A DNA stretch of 64,000 nt from a bacterium A37T11 (GTDB lineage: Bacteria; Bacteroidota; Bacteroidia; Sphingobacteriales; Sphingobacteriaceae): NCBI GenBank assembly GCA_900109895.1, contig FOBR01000005.1, forward strand, positions 1 through 64,000, given 5' to 3'. Below the pieces are notes generated by a model that saw nothing but the letters and a program-made list of their open reading frames with translations, searched no databases and was not told the DNA's origin. Position numbers and translations under genes: made by a program. This document shows, piece by piece, positions 25,660-35,071 of this stretch (the stretch's first letter is position 1; the number at the start of each line of letters is the position of its first letter).

Positions 25660-27513
25660 ATGTCTGATATTATACAACTGTTACCGGATTCGGTGGCCAA
25701 TCAGATCGCAGCAGGTGAAGTAGTACAACGACCAGCTTCTGCGGTGAAAGAACTGATGGAAAATGCCATTGATGCGGGTGCAGACAAGATACAATTGATC
25801 ATTAAAGATGCTGGGAAATCGTTGATCCAGGTGATAGACAACGGGTGCGGTATGACCTCTGCCGATGCGCGGATGTGCTTTGAACGGCATGCGACCTCCA
25901 AAATACGGAAGGCCAGCGATCTCTTTGCTATCCGTACCATGGGGTTCCGGGGTGAAGCCATGGCTTCAATCGCTGCTATTGCCCATGTAGAACTTAAAAC
26001 ACGCCGGCATGAGGACGAATTGGGCACCTGCGTAGTGGTTGAAGGTACTGCAGTACTTAGTCAGGAACCCGTCGCAGCACCTACAGGCACCAGTATCCGG
26101 GTCAAAAACCTATTTTTCAATATACCTGCGCGGCGCAATTTTTTGAAAAGTAACCCGGTTGAAATGCGCCATATCATTGACGAATTTCAGCGCGTGGTAT
26201 TAGCTCATTCAAACGTATTTTTCAGCTTACACAGTGATGACAATGAGGTATTCCATTTGCCAGCCGAAGGCCTGAAGCAACGGATCATTCATTTATTTGG
26301 AAACGGCTATAACCAGCGCCTGGTACCGGTTGAAGAAGATACCACCATCATCAGCCTGAACGGATTCATCGGCAAGCCCGAATTTGCCAAAAGGACCCGG
26401 GGCGAGCAGTTCTTTTTCGTTAACAAGCGGTTTGTCAAAGATCCTTACCTCAACCATGCCGTACTCAGCGCATATGAAGAAATCCTTCCAGCTGACAGTT
26501 ATCCCCTTTACGTGCTGTTTATCGGGATCGATCCGGCTGAAATTGATATCAATGTGCATCCAACCAAAACGGAGATCAAATACCGGGATGAACGGTCTAT
26601 TTATGCCATTGTTAAAGCCGCAGTAAAACGATCACTGGGTCGCTATAATATTACACCTACCCTTGATTTTGATCAGGAAACTGGGTTTAATCATCTTCTT
26701 TCATACAAAGCTCCTGATGAGATCGTGCCGCCTACCGTCAGTTTTAATCCACGGTTTAATCCCTTTGATAGTGAGAAAAGCCCTGCTCCTCGGGTTTATG
26801 ACAACGCAGGTGCTTATGGGACGCGCCATCCGCATATACCTCAAAATTGGAACAACCTGTATAGCATTACACAAGAAGAGGCCGTAAAGCAACTTCAGCT
26901 GCACGAAAAGGAAAGAAAAGAAGACGAAAGCTACCAGGAGCGAACAGACTCCAAAATCTTTTTTCAGCTTCACCGCCGTTATGTCATCACGCAGATCCGT
27001 TCGGGATTTATGCTTATTGATCAGCAGGCAGCCCATGAGCGCATATTATTTGAACGATTTTTGCAGCACCTGGAAAACCAGCAAGGTGCCAGCCAACAAA
27101 GTCTTTTCCCGCAGACCGTAACACTAAATGCCGCAGATTTTGCGTTAATAACCGAATTGCTTGCGGATATACAGGCGTTAGGGTTTCAGATACGCCCTTT
27201 CGGAAAGCAAGCTTTTGTAGTGGAAGGAATACCAGCCGATTTAACCGGTATTCATGAAACGCAGGTACTGGAACAATTATTGGAGGCCTTTAAGAACGAT
27301 CAGGGCGAACTAAAACTTAATAAGCGGGAAAAATTGGCTCGCAGCCTGGCAAGGAATGCTGCTGTAAAGGCAGGAACCTTACTTAGCCAGGAAGCTATGG
27401 CCGAAATGGCCGATCAGTTATTTGCCTGCAGTAGTCCAAATGTTTCCCTGAGCGGAAAACCGATTATCCTGACCTATTCCTTGCAGGAGATCATGGATCG
27501 GTTCGGTATTTAA
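25660..27513 (+). CDS. mutL: DNA mismatch repair protein MutL
   Basis: The 617-aa protein links MutS mismatch recognition to strand incision. The GHKL ATPase motifs are ENAIDAGA, VIDNGCGM and ATSKIRKASDLFAIRTMGFRGEAMAS, followed by the transducer domain with DINVHPTKTEIKY. The C-terminal dimerisation domain holds DQQAAHERILFE, the Bacteroidota version of the endonuclease metal motif DQHA-x2-E-x4-E, with Gln in place of His. The frame is open further upstream to 25561, but that extension overlaps the previous gene, and the protein homology starts at MSDIIQLLP, so ATG 25660 is chosen. TACCTTCG ends 7 bp before this ATG, giving a nearly leaderless transcript. Confidence 0.97.
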   Translation: MSDIIQLLPDSVANQIAAGEVVQRPASAVKELMENAIDAGADKIQLIIKDAGKSLIQVIDNGCGMTSADARMCFERHATSKIRKASDLFAIRTMGFRGEAMASIAAIAHVELKTRRHEDELGTCVVVEGTAVLSQEPVAAPTGTSIRVKNLFFNIPARRNFLKSNPVEMRHIIDEFQRVVLAHSNVFFSLHSDDNEVFHLPAEGLKQRIIHLFGNGYNQRLVPVEEDTTIISLNGFIGKPEFAKRTRGEQFFFVNKRFVKDPYLNHAVLSAYEEILPADSYPLYVLFIGIDPAEIDINVHPTKTEIKYRDERSIYAIVKAAVKRSLGRYNITPTLDFDQETGFNHLLSYKAPDEIVPPTVSFNPRFNPFDSEKSPAPRVYDNAGAYGTRHPHIPQNWNNLYSITQEEAVKQLQLHEKERKEDESYQERTDSKIFFQLHRRYVITQIRSGFMLIDQQAAHERILFERFLQHLENQQGASQQSLFPQTVTLNAADFALITELLADIQALGFQIRPFGKQAFVVEGIPADLTGIHETQVLEQLLEAFKNDQGELKLNKREKLARSLARNAAVKAGTLLSQEAMAEMADQLFACSSPNVSLSGKPIILTYSLQEIMDRFGI

Positions 27514-27554
27514 GGAAGAAATAATAAAACAACACAAATATTACATAGATATAG

Positions 27555-28289
27555 ATGGCCATTTCTGCTTCACCTTTTACCAGTATTCCTCCCGTTGTTA
27601 AAAATTTGCTGATTATTAATATCATTTGTTTTTTTGGCGACGCATTCATCTTTCCGGGAGCTAATCGTTTGTTTGGCGTTTACTATCCCGACTCCCCCTT
27701 TTTTCACTGGTGGCAGGTGATTACCTATATGTTTATGCACGCTGGTTTTAGCCATATTTTTTTTAATATGTTTGCGCTGTTTATGTTTGGCCCCGTGCTT
27801 GAGCATTTACTGGGTGCTAAGCGGTTTATCAATTATTACCTAATCACTGGGTTGGGCGCTCTGGCGCTGCAATTTGCAGTGCAGGCTTTTGAAGTCTATC
27901 AAATTACCGGTACCGTATTCGCTCATGATTTTATTTCCTTAGACCTTGATAAGGGAATGGCCTATGGCAAAGTTGGCTTAACCGAAGATCAGGTCGATAC
28001 GCTAGGCTCGATCTACGGTGGTGGTTTGGTAGGTGCTTCTGGTGCAATCTTTGGTTTATTGGTGGCTTTTGGGTATCTATTTCCTAATACAGAATTATAT
28101 TTAATGTTTATCCCAGTACCCATTAAGGCCAAATATTTTATTCCTGTATATATTATTATTGAGTTATTTTTAGGGGTATCACAATTTTCCGGAGACTCAG
28201 TTGCCCACTTTGCACACCTGGGTGGGGCACTATTTGGGTTTCTTTTAATTAAAGCCTGGGGCATTAAGCGGCCAGGGCAATGGTATTGA
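27555..28289 (+). CDS. Rhomboid family intramembrane serine protease
   Basis: The 244-aa protein has six predicted membrane segments. The rhomboid hallmarks are WQVITYMFMHAGFSHIFFNMFALFMFGPVLE (loop 1 and the H-x2-x-N region), GASGAIFGLLVAF with the nucleophilic serine, and VAHFAHLGGALFGF with the catalytic histidine. It would cleave membrane-bound substrates in the cytoplasmic membrane. It follows mutL by 41 bp and is followed 37 bp later by a second rhomboid, so the pair probably shares a transcript. Substrate unknown. Confidence 0.9.
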   Translation: MAISASPFTSIPPVVKNLLIINIICFFGDAFIFPGANRLFGVYYPDSPFFHWWQVITYMFMHAGFSHIFFNMFALFMFGPVLEHLLGAKRFINYYLITGLGALALQFAVQAFEVYQITGTVFAHDFISLDLDKGMAYGKVGLTEDQVDTLGSIYGGGLVGASGAIFGLLVAFGYLFPNTELYLMFIPVPIKAKYFIPVYIIIELFLGVSQFSGDSVAHFAHLGGALFGFLLIKAWGIKRPGQWY

Positions 28290-28326
28290 GGGTTGCATTT
28301 TTTGTTTTTGCTTTGTATATTGCGGC

Positions 28327-29181
28327 ATGAATAGGTCAGTTATTAGTGAATTGTGGCAAAAGGTATTCCGGTCAGGCAACCCGATTAACCTTATTATAGC
28401 CATTAATGTATTCATTTTTCTGCTTATCAACCTGAGCGATTTGTTTGTTAAGCTATTTTCTTTGCAATTTCCCCTGGGCGATTTTTTTTACTATAATCTC
28501 GCCATTCCGGCAAATCCCGGCATATTGCTTTATAAGCCCTGGACAATCATTACTTACATGTTTAGTCAGCGTGACCTTTTTCATGGCTTATTTAATATGC
28601 TGTGGTTGTTTTGGATGGGGCAGATTTTTCTTAATTTTTTAAATAAACGCCAATTTGTATTTGTCTATTTGGCTGGCGGATTGGCCGGGGCCGTTCTGTT
28701 CCTGCTGTTCTATAACTTCATTCCCGCCTTCAAAAATGACGGCAGCAGCTGGCTTATCGGCGCTTCTGCCAGTGTCAATGCGGTGGTATTTGCAGCGGCC
28801 ACTTTGGTGCCAAACTATACCCTAAGGCTGATGTTTTTTGGAGATGTGCGCCTCAAATATATGGCGATAGCGCTGGTGTTTCTGGATATATTGCTAATGT
28901 CTGGTATGAATGCCGGAGGAAGTATCTCTCATTTGGGAGGAGCGCTGCTAGGATTTGTCTATATTAAAATGCTGCAGTCTGGAAATGATATGAGCAAACT
29001 GTTCTCAAAAAGAAAACCTAAGTTAAAAGTACTTAGGAATGAAGAAGTATTTTATGGAAGGATTCCAAACCAGGAATATATTGACAGCCTGCTGGATAAA
29101 ATTTCACAATCGGGCTATCACAGTCTGAGTAAAGCAGAGAAAGAGGCTTTATCTAAGGCAAGTAAGCAAGACCAGGATTAG
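28327..29181 (+). CDS. Second rhomboid family protease with a soluble C-terminal extension
   Basis: The 284-aa product carries PWTIITYMFSQRDLFHGLFNMLWLFWMGQIFLNFL, LIGASASVNAVVFAAATL (GASA with the active serine) and GSISHLGGALLGFVYIKM (catalytic histidine). After the last membrane helix about 65 hydrophilic residues follow (GRIPNQEYIDSLLDKISQ), a pattern seen in paired Bacteroidota rhomboids. The tandem arrangement with 27555-28289 suggests division of labour or a shared substrate. TATATTGC lies just upstream of the ATG, again a very short leader. Confidence 0.9.
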   Translation: MNRSVISELWQKVFRSGNPINLIIAINVFIFLLINLSDLFVKLFSLQFPLGDFFYYNLAIPANPGILLYKPWTIITYMFSQRDLFHGLFNMLWLFWMGQIFLNFLNKRQFVFVYLAGGLAGAVLFLLFYNFIPAFKNDGSSWLIGASASVNAVVFAAATLVPNYTLRLMFFGDVRLKYMAIALVFLDILLMSGMNAGGSISHLGGALLGFVYIKMLQSGNDMSKLFSKRKPKLKVLRNEEVFYGRIPNQEYIDSLLDKISQSGYHSLSKAEKEALSKASKQDQD

Positions 29182-29212
29182 AAATAAAAAACAGCTAGAC
29201 GGAAAACAGGAT

Positions 29213-30325
29213 ATGGGCATAAAAAGAAAGCCGGGTTTCTTTGGCAAGCTGATTTTGTTAGGTGGCTTGCTGTCTATGGGTGCTTTGTTGCTTAGTTACC
29301 TGGCACCTGTGGTGAACCCGAACCACTTTTGGCCGATTGCCTTTTTCGGTATCGGATACATGCCTATTTTAATACTGAACCTGTTGTTTTTAATTTATTG
29401 GGCCATACGCAAGCGGTGGATAGCTTTGTTCTCATTCGCGTTGATCCTTGCCGGATGGCCATTTTTAACCCGGCATATTGGTTTTCATGGGTCGCCTTCG
29501 GCAGCAGTGCTGGCAAATCCGGATACAGCAAACATCCGATTGCTGACCTATAACATCCATTTATTTAGAGGTGTGGATGATGACATGCACCTAACCAACA
29601 AAGATTCCATTCTTTCCATTGTGAAAGAAATTTCTCCGGATATTATTTGCTTTGAGGAATTCTATACCCGTATAAAAGGTAAGCATAAAACCATCAAGAG
29701 CGTGATGGAATCGGCAGGACTTTCCCATTATTATTTTTATCCTAATCAGAAAAACGACTATGAGCAAAACGGGGAGGCTATTTTTTCAAGATATCCCATT
29801 ATAGATACTGGGTATGTTAAATTGATGAACAGTAACCGTAGCAGCCGGATGATCTATGTGGATCTCCTACGCAATGGTCAGAAATTCCGCGTTTACTGCG
29901 TACACCTGCGTTCTATAGGTTTTCAGCCAGAAGATTACGAATTTATCAACAATGCGGATAAGACAAATGACGAAGTGATGGCCACTAAACGGATAGGTAA
30001 ACGGCTGAAATGGGCATTTACTGACCGGGGCGAAGAAGCTGTCAGCCTTCGGAAACATGCAGACAGTTGCCAGACCCCCTACCTCATCGCGGGAGATTTT
30101 AATGATACTCCGATGTCATATGCCGTGAGTCAGATCTCAAAAGGGATGAAAAACTGTTTTAAGGAAAAAGGAAGCGGGTGGGGGGTAACTTATAATGGCG
30201 ATTTTCCCAATTTCCAGATCGATTATATTTTAGCCAGTTCCCAGATTCAGGTAAAACATTACCAGATCATCTCCAAAAAAATATCAGACCACAACCCGGT
30301 GTGGGCCGATCTTTCATTAAAATAA
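29213..30325 (+). CDS. Membrane-anchored endonuclease/exonuclease/phosphatase family hydrolase
   Basis: The 370-aa protein has about three N-terminal membrane helices (residues about 10-90) and then an EEP-superfamily hydrolase domain. Metal and catalytic motifs are RLLTYNIHLFRG, ICFEEFYTR (glutamate), YCVHLRS, IAGDFNDTPMSYAV (Asp/Asn) and SDHNPVWADLSL (catalytic His). The superfamily includes DNases, phosphodiesterases and lipid phosphatases, so the substrate is open. It lies 31 bp after the second rhomboid on the same strand. Confidence 0.88.
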   Translation: MGIKRKPGFFGKLILLGGLLSMGALLLSYLAPVVNPNHFWPIAFFGIGYMPILILNLLFLIYWAIRKRWIALFSFALILAGWPFLTRHIGFHGSPSAAVLANPDTANIRLLTYNIHLFRGVDDDMHLTNKDSILSIVKEISPDIICFEEFYTRIKGKHKTIKSVMESAGLSHYYFYPNQKNDYEQNGEAIFSRYPIIDTGYVKLMNSNRSSRMIYVDLLRNGQKFRVYCVHLRSIGFQPEDYEFINNADKTNDEVMATKRIGKRLKWAFTDRGEEAVSLRKHADSCQTPYLIAGDFNDTPMSYAVSQISKGMKNCFKEKGSGWGVTYNGDFPNFQIDYILASSQIQVKHYQIISKKISDHNPVWADLSLK

Positions 30326-30367
30326 CCCTGAGTCTCATGTCTCACATCTATTTCGTAAATTCGCCCC

Positions 30368-31834
30368 ATGAACACAAATTTGGTCCTTTATAATACCATA
30401 TCACGTAAAAAAGAGCCTTTTGAACCCCTGCACCCACCTTTTGTAGGTATGTATGTGTGCGGTCCTACCGTATACAGCGATGTCCATTTGGGCAATTGCC
30501 GCACCTTTGTTTCCTTTGATCTTATATTTCGATATCTATTACATCTCGGTTATAAAGTAAGGTATGTGCGCAATATTACGGATGCCGGGCATTTGGAGGG
30601 CGATCAGGATGAAGGGGATGATAAATTTGCCAAAAAGGCACGGCTTGAAAAATTGGAACCCATGGAAATCGTTCAGAAATACACGTTGGGTTTTCATGAG
30701 GTGTTGCGTTTGTTTAATACCTTGCCACCTAGCATTGAGCCTACCGCCACTGGCCATATATCTGAGCAAATACAAATGATACAGCAAATACTGGACAATG
30801 GCTATGCATACGAAGTGAACGGAAGCGTATATTTTGATGTGGACAAGTATATACAATCTAAAAACTACACCATCCTAACCAACCGTAAGCTGGAAGACCT
30901 GCTTAATAATACGCGTGAATTGGGCGGGCAGGACGAAAAGCGCGGGCGCCTTGATTTTGCGCTTTGGATTAAGGCTAAGCCAGAGCATATCATGCGTTGG
31001 CCATCACCATGGAGTATCGGGTTTCCGGGATGGCACATTGAATGTTCGGCTATGAGCAGTAAATATCTGGGTGCTGAGTTTGATATTCATGGTGGAGGTA
31101 TGGATTTGGCCGCTACTCATCACACCAATGAAATAGCCCAATCCCAGGCTTGTAACCATGTCCAGCCTGCAAAATATTGGATGCATACCAACATGCTAAC
31201 TGTAAACGGTGCGCGGATGTCCAAATCTGCAGGCAATGGTTTTCTTCCACAAGAGTTATTTGCCGGCACACATAAACTGCTTCACCGGGGGTATTCGCCC
31301 ATGAGTGTTCGTTTTTTTATGCTACAGGCCCATTACAGGAGCACGCTTGATTTTAGCAATGAAGCGCTGGAGGCCGCTGAAAAAGGATACCGGCGACTGA
31401 TGAACGCATTGGCGGTTATCCCCAAACTTACGGTAACGGAAAATGGGGAAGGTGATTTTGACCTGTCTGCTTTTAAGGAGCGTTGTTATGCCGCTATGAA
31501 TGACGATTTCAACAGCCCCGTGTTAATTGCAGAACTATTTGAAGCGGTACGGTATATAAATAGTGTTTATGACCGTAAAGCGCAAATAAGTGCAACCGAG
31601 CTGGAAGAGCTAAAGACACTCCTGCAGTATTTCGTAGCAGATATCCTTGGCCTCATTGACGATGCAAATGCCTCACATGACTTTGAAAACGCCATGAAGC
31701 TTATCATTAAGCTTCGGGAGGAAGCCAAAATGAATAAAGATTACGCAACTTCTGACCGGATCCGCGAAGCACTAAAGGATATGGGAATCCAGGTGATGGA
31801 CTCAAAAGATGGGTCACTTTGGGCAAAAAATTAA
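30368..31834 (+). CDS. cysS: Cysteinyl-tRNA synthetase
   Basis: The 488-aa class I synthetase charges tRNA-Cys. Motifs are [17 protein letters not shown] (zinc cysteine and the HIGH equivalent VHLGN), [44 protein letters not shown] (zinc ligands), [19 protein letters not shown] and RMSKSAGN (KMSKS loop). The C-terminal anticodon domain ends with [11 protein letters not shown]-like residues. TAAATTCG ends 6 bp before the ATG, so the transcript would have almost no leader. Confidence 0.97.
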   Translation: MNTNLVLYNTISRKKEPFEPLHPPFVGMYVCGPTVYSDVHLGNCRTFVSFDLIFRYLLHLGYKVRYVRNITDAGHLEGDQDEGDDKFAKKARLEKLEPMEIVQKYTLGFHEVLRLFNTLPPSIEPTATGHISEQIQMIQQILDNGYAYEVNGSVYFDVDKYIQSKNYTILTNRKLEDLLNNTRELGGQDEKRGRLDFALWIKAKPEHIMRWPSPWSIGFPGWHIECSAMSSKYLGAEFDIHGGGMDLAATHHTNEIAQSQACNHVQPAKYWMHTNMLTVNGARMSKSAGNGFLPQELFAGTHKLLHRGYSPMSVRFFMLQAHYRSTLDFSNEALEAAEKGYRRLMNALAVIPKLTVTENGEGDFDLSAFKERCYAAMNDDFNSPVLIAELFEAVRYINSVYDRKAQISATELEELKTLLQYFVADILGLIDDANASHDFENAMKLIIKLREEAKMNKDYATSDRIREALKDMGIQVMDSKDGSLWAKN

Positions 31835-31838
31835 CAAG

Positions 31839-32705
31839 ATGTTCAAAAGGAAAAATTACAAGAGCCTTCGCTCACTATTGTTGCTTTGGCCGTTATGGAG
31901 TGTTGCACAAACCCCGGCCAAAGTAGGCAGCCTCATCACATCCGACAGGCACTATGCGAAGTTAGCTGCTGTAGATGGGCCATACAAGGTGTTTTTGGAG
32001 GCCTCAAACGATAGTACCATTTTTTTTAAGCCCGGCCCGGTAAGTGCCTTGCAATTTCTTAAAAACCGGCCCAATATTCCGGATGTAATGAGCTGGACAC
32101 CTACTTTTGCCGTAGTTGCCAAAAGCATGGAGTGGGGGGTGACGTCGGGCTCCGTGAGTTTTCAGCGCGTAGGGGCCCGTAAACGTTACGGACAATACCT
32201 CACTGTTTGGGAGCGGGATAAAAACAGTATTTGGAAGATGCTGTTGCGGGCCGAAATGGAACACCATGAACCAAAAAATAAGCTTGCACCGGTTTGGGAC
32301 GAGCCGGCTGATGATCGGTATGTAAAACTGAGGTCACAAGCCCGTCTTCAACAGCGCAACGAATTGGTATTTAGTACAGATCAATTAATGGGGACAATTT
32401 TAAAGGCTGATAATCCAACGGCTTACAAGGAGTTTTTGACTGACGATGCCCGTTTTTTATTTCCTTGGGAAGAACCCGTTCAAGGTAAACCCGCGATCCA
32501 GGCATTTCTCAAGAAGCGTAAGCTAGACATTAAGACCACGCCCATCAAGGTTGACCGACCCTATAGTGGCGAACTGGCTTACTCTTATGGCGATGCCAAA
32601 ATCATCATTGATAACCTGGTAAAACCTTACTATTACATTCGCATCTGGAAAGTACAAACTGACTTCCAGTGGAAGGTCATCCTGGAAATGTATATGGAGA
32701 AATAA
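31839..32705 (+). CDS. Exported protein with two NTF2/SnoaL-like (DUF4440-type) domains
   Basis: From ATG 31839, 5 bp after the cysS stop, the product has 288 residues with a signal peptide (about 1-23, ending WSVAQ). Two similar halves follow: about 30-145 (LITSDRHYAKLAA to VWERDKNSIWKMLLRAEMEH) and about 170-288 (LMGTILKADNPTAYKEFLTDDARFLFP to IWKVQTDFQWKVILEMYMEK). Each has the small alpha+beta barrel plan of SnoaL-like proteins ending in a W-K-h-h-h strand. Ligand unknown. An in-frame ATG at 31809 would overlap cysS and lacks a signal. Confidence 0.7.
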   Translation: MFKRKNYKSLRSLLLLWPLWSVAQTPAKVGSLITSDRHYAKLAAVDGPYKVFLEASNDSTIFFKPGPVSALQFLKNRPNIPDVMSWTPTFAVVAKSMEWGVTSGSVSFQRVGARKRYGQYLTVWERDKNSIWKMLLRAEMEHHEPKNKLAPVWDEPADDRYVKLRSQARLQQRNELVFSTDQLMGTILKADNPTAYKEFLTDDARFLFPWEEPVQGKPAIQAFLKKRKLDIKTTPIKVDRPYSGELAYSYGDAKIIIDNLVKPYYYIRIWKVQTDFQWKVILEMYMEK

Positions 32706-32709
32706 GCGC

Positions 32710-34122
32710 TTAGTTACTTCCTAAAATAATACCTTGTGAGTCATCCAGTGGTTTTGTCCACATCTTTAATTCGTCGCAGGTTTTATATTCATCGTCTATC
32801 TTAACGTAGGTTGTGCTGCGGCGGGCATCAAACCATTTGCTGAGAATTCGGTTCGTTTTTTCTTGTATAGCTACTTCTTTAATTTTGGCAAAATCCTGTT
32901 CAAGGGTAGCTTTATGTGGTGCTGATCGCGACTTTAAATAGGTAAAACGGTAACCGGTTTTGCCCTCTTGTCCCTGGCCCTGAGCAGTGAATTTGGCAGG
33001 CCGGGAATATTCGCCTGGTTTTAACGTGTCAATGGCGGCAAAAACTCCAGCGTCCAAATGATCTGTAGGAATATAGGAGGTAGCACCGTTTTCAGTGTGA
33101 GCAATCAGCATCCCCCCATTGTATTTGGTCTCCTTATCATCAGAGAAATGCGTAGCGGCCGTATAAAAATCCATTTTCTTACTGATCACTAAATTATAGA
33201 TACTATCTGCCTTCCGCTTGGCACGTTCCAACGCCGCTTCGCTCGGTTTAAACTTAATTAGAATGTGGCGTGCACGAACCTGCTCGCCCCGACGTTCAGT
33301 CACCTGCAGAAAATGGAATCCATATTCGGTTTCAAACACATCCGATAATTCGCCGGGTTTTAAGCGGAAAGCTACCGCAGAAAATTCCTTAACCATGCTG
33401 CTGCGGTCAAAGAAACCCAGGTCGCCGCCGTTGGGAGCGCTGCCCTCATCTTCAGAATAGAGGCGTGCCTTTGTACCAAAATCATCGCCGTTTTTTATTT
33501 CCAGGCGCAATATTTCGGCTCGGTTCTTAAAAATATCTTTTTCTTTTTTGGTTAAAATGGGGTCAATGTCAATCTGCCCTACTTCTACCTCCGTATTGTA
33601 GCTCGGTACACTATCAGCAGGGATTTTTTCAAAAAAACGTTTCACCTCCAGGGGTGTTACATCAATTTTGCCGGTAATTTGCTGCTGCATTCTCTGCGCG
33701 ATCATTTGCTCTTTAACATCATGACGCATTTCCTCTTTATATTGCAAAATGGACCTGTTTAGAAACTGTTCCAAGCGATCTTGACCACCGGCACGCTGAA
33801 TAGACTGACGGATGCGCATATTGATATTATCATCCAGTTCATCTTCGGTTACGTCGATTGAATCAATGGCTGCCTGCTGGGCCAGCAGTTTTTGCATAAG
33901 CATTTGCTGAAGTATTTGGCACTTAATAGACGGATTTTCCTGATTTCCCTGCATGATATATTGCGCATATTGCATATCCATCTCAGATTTGAGGATAATG
34001 TTGTTGCCTACTACTGCTGCAACCTTATCCACAACTTTACTTTCGGAGGGTTGCGCAAGGGCAGTAAGTATGCTAACCATACTAAAAATAAAAGTGGCAG
34101 CAATGCTGATGTGTTTGTTCAT
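32710..34122 (-). CDS. SurA-like periplasmic peptidylprolyl isomerase/chaperone
   Basis: The 470-aa protein has a signal peptide (about 1-23, TALAQ), a SurA N-terminal chaperone helix region (VDKVAAVVGNNIILKSEMD, CQILQQMLMQKLLAQQAAIDSI) and two parvulin domains. The first starts near TEVEVGQIDIDP, with DDFGTKARLYSEDEGSAPNGGDLGFFDR; the second has VRARHILIKFKP and ATHFSDDKETKYNGGML. Parvulin chaperones help outer membrane barrel proteins fold, which suits the many TonB receptors here. It is convergent with 31839-32705, only 4 bp apart. Confidence 0.9.
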   Translation of the reverse strand: MNKHISIAATFIFSMVSILTALAQPSESKVVDKVAAVVGNNIILKSEMDMQYAQYIMQGNQENPSIKCQILQQMLMQKLLAQQAAIDSIDVTEDELDDNINMRIRQSIQRAGGQDRLEQFLNRSILQYKEEMRHDVKEQMIAQRMQQQITGKIDVTPLEVKRFFEKIPADSVPSYNTEVEVGQIDIDPILTKKEKDIFKNRAEILRLEIKNGDDFGTKARLYSEDEGSAPNGGDLGFFDRSSMVKEFSAVAFRLKPGELSDVFETEYGFHFLQVTERRGEQVRARHILIKFKPSEAALERAKRKADSIYNLVISKKMDFYTAATHFSDDKETKYNGGMLIAHTENGATSYIPTDHLDAGVFAAIDTLKPGEYSRPAKFTAQGQGQEGKTGYRFTYLKSRSAPHKATLEQDFAKIKEVAIQEKTNRILSKWFDARRSTTYVKIDDEYKTCDELKMWTKPLDDSQGIILGSN

Positions 34123-34391
34123 TGACGTTATTCTCTATTGAATCCTGCAAAATTATCAGATAAAATCTATTAATCGTACTAAATTCGATATTTATTCCAT
34201 TATTATTCTTTTTCCATTCACCAGATTACAGTTTGCCGGCATACTATAAATAATAGGCAAGTAATCCAATCTGGTTCAACTAAAGTAATCAATAATCGCA
34301 GCTCCAAACCTACTTTAACCATTTTTAACATTTTTTGCCTCAAAAATGTTATCTTTAGCCCGATTTATTATTTTAAAAATATACGATAACT
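34123..34391. other. Divergent gap between the SurA-like gene and the Rrf2 regulator
   Basis: This 269-bp AT-rich region holds a -7-like TATCTTTA at 34350-34357 for the Rrf2 gene. No clear -33 element, ORF or RNA structure is seen. Confidence 0.4.
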
Positions 34392-34946
34392 ATGTTATCC
34401 AAGAAAACAATTTACGCCATGAAAGCCTTGGTGGCTTTGGCCAAGAAACAGGATGAAGGGCCTGTGATGATTTCACGCGTGGCAGAAGATGAGCATATTC
34501 CCAAAAAATTTCTGGAATTGATTTTGCTCGAATTGCGAAATGCGGGTATCTTATACAGTAAAAAAGGGGCAAAAGGAGGATATTTGCTTGCAAAAGATCC
34601 GGCCGAAATTAAACTTTCACAAGTATTGCGGGTTACGGGTGGCCCCATTGCCTTACTACCCTGTGTGAGCCTTAATTTTTACCAACCTTGCGATGAGTTT
34701 GAAGATGCAGAAACTTCGGGCATTGTCGATACCTTTGTAAAGGTAAGGGAAGCTTCTTTACAAATCCTTTCAGAAACCAGTATTGCTGACGTTATGGAGC
34801 GTGAGCGGATTTTGAAAGCTGGGCAAAAGAAAGTAAAGCCCGAAGCTTTAAAATCCAAAACCCCGGAAGTGGCAGAAACGAAGGTTAAAGCCAAGTCCAA
34901 CGGAAAAATAGCCCCAAAAATCGCAAAGAAAAAGCCAAAAAGTTAA
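34392..34946 (+). CDS. Rrf2-family transcriptional regulator with a lysine-rich tail
   Basis: The 184-aa protein has the Rrf2 winged helix domain: SKKTIYAMKALVALAKKQ, VMISRVAEDEHIPKKFLELILLELRNAGILYSKKGAKGGYLLAKDP, then ILSETSIADV in the dimerisation helix. Iron-sulfur Rrf2 proteins (IscR, NsrR, RsrR) use three cysteines; here only Cys91 and Cys100 are seen, so cluster binding is doubtful and a CymR-like role (cysteine metabolism signal) is likelier. After residue 145 comes a lysine-rich tail (GQKKVKPEALKSKTPEVAE onward) that may bind DNA non-specifically. It ends at a strong terminator and is followed by the sulfate assimilation operon, which it probably controls. Confidence 0.88.
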   Translation: MLSKKTIYAMKALVALAKKQDEGPVMISRVAEDEHIPKKFLELILLELRNAGILYSKKGAKGGYLLAKDPAEIKLSQVLRVTGGPIALLPCVSLNFYQPCDEFEDAETSGIVDTFVKVREASLQILSETSIADVMERERILKAGQKKVKPEALKSKTPEVAETKVKAKSNGKIAPKIAKKKPKS

Positions 34947-34956
34947 AAGGGCTTGT

Positions 34957-34999
34957 AAATTAACAGCGCTGGTATTCAGTGTTGTTAATTTTTAATATT
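34957..34999 (+). terminator. Intrinsic terminator after the Rrf2 gene
   Basis: A 15-bp stem (34957-34971 with 34977-34991, two G-U pairs) with loop GTATT is followed by TTAATATTT. It separates the regulator from the operon it faces. Confidence 0.7.
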
Positions 35000-35042
35000 T
35001 TTATAATTCTATGAGTTCAATAGGATTTATGTTTTAACTTCT

Positions 35043-35050
35043 TATATTTG
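35043..35050 (+). promoter_or_regulatory. -7 element of the sulfate assimilation operon
   Basis: TATATTTG fits TAnnTTTG exactly, 21 bp before the sulfite reductase start. No clear -33 TTG precedes it, which suits an activated or repressed promoter. The Rrf2 protein would be expected to bind in 34992-35071. Confidence 0.55.
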
Positions 35051-35071
35051 CAGTTCCGTTGATAGAGAGTT

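Noticed and set aside
34123-34391. Possible riboswitch ahead of the sulfur region
   Set aside because: No SAM- or other riboswitch core could be found in the 269 bp; the region is only AT rich.
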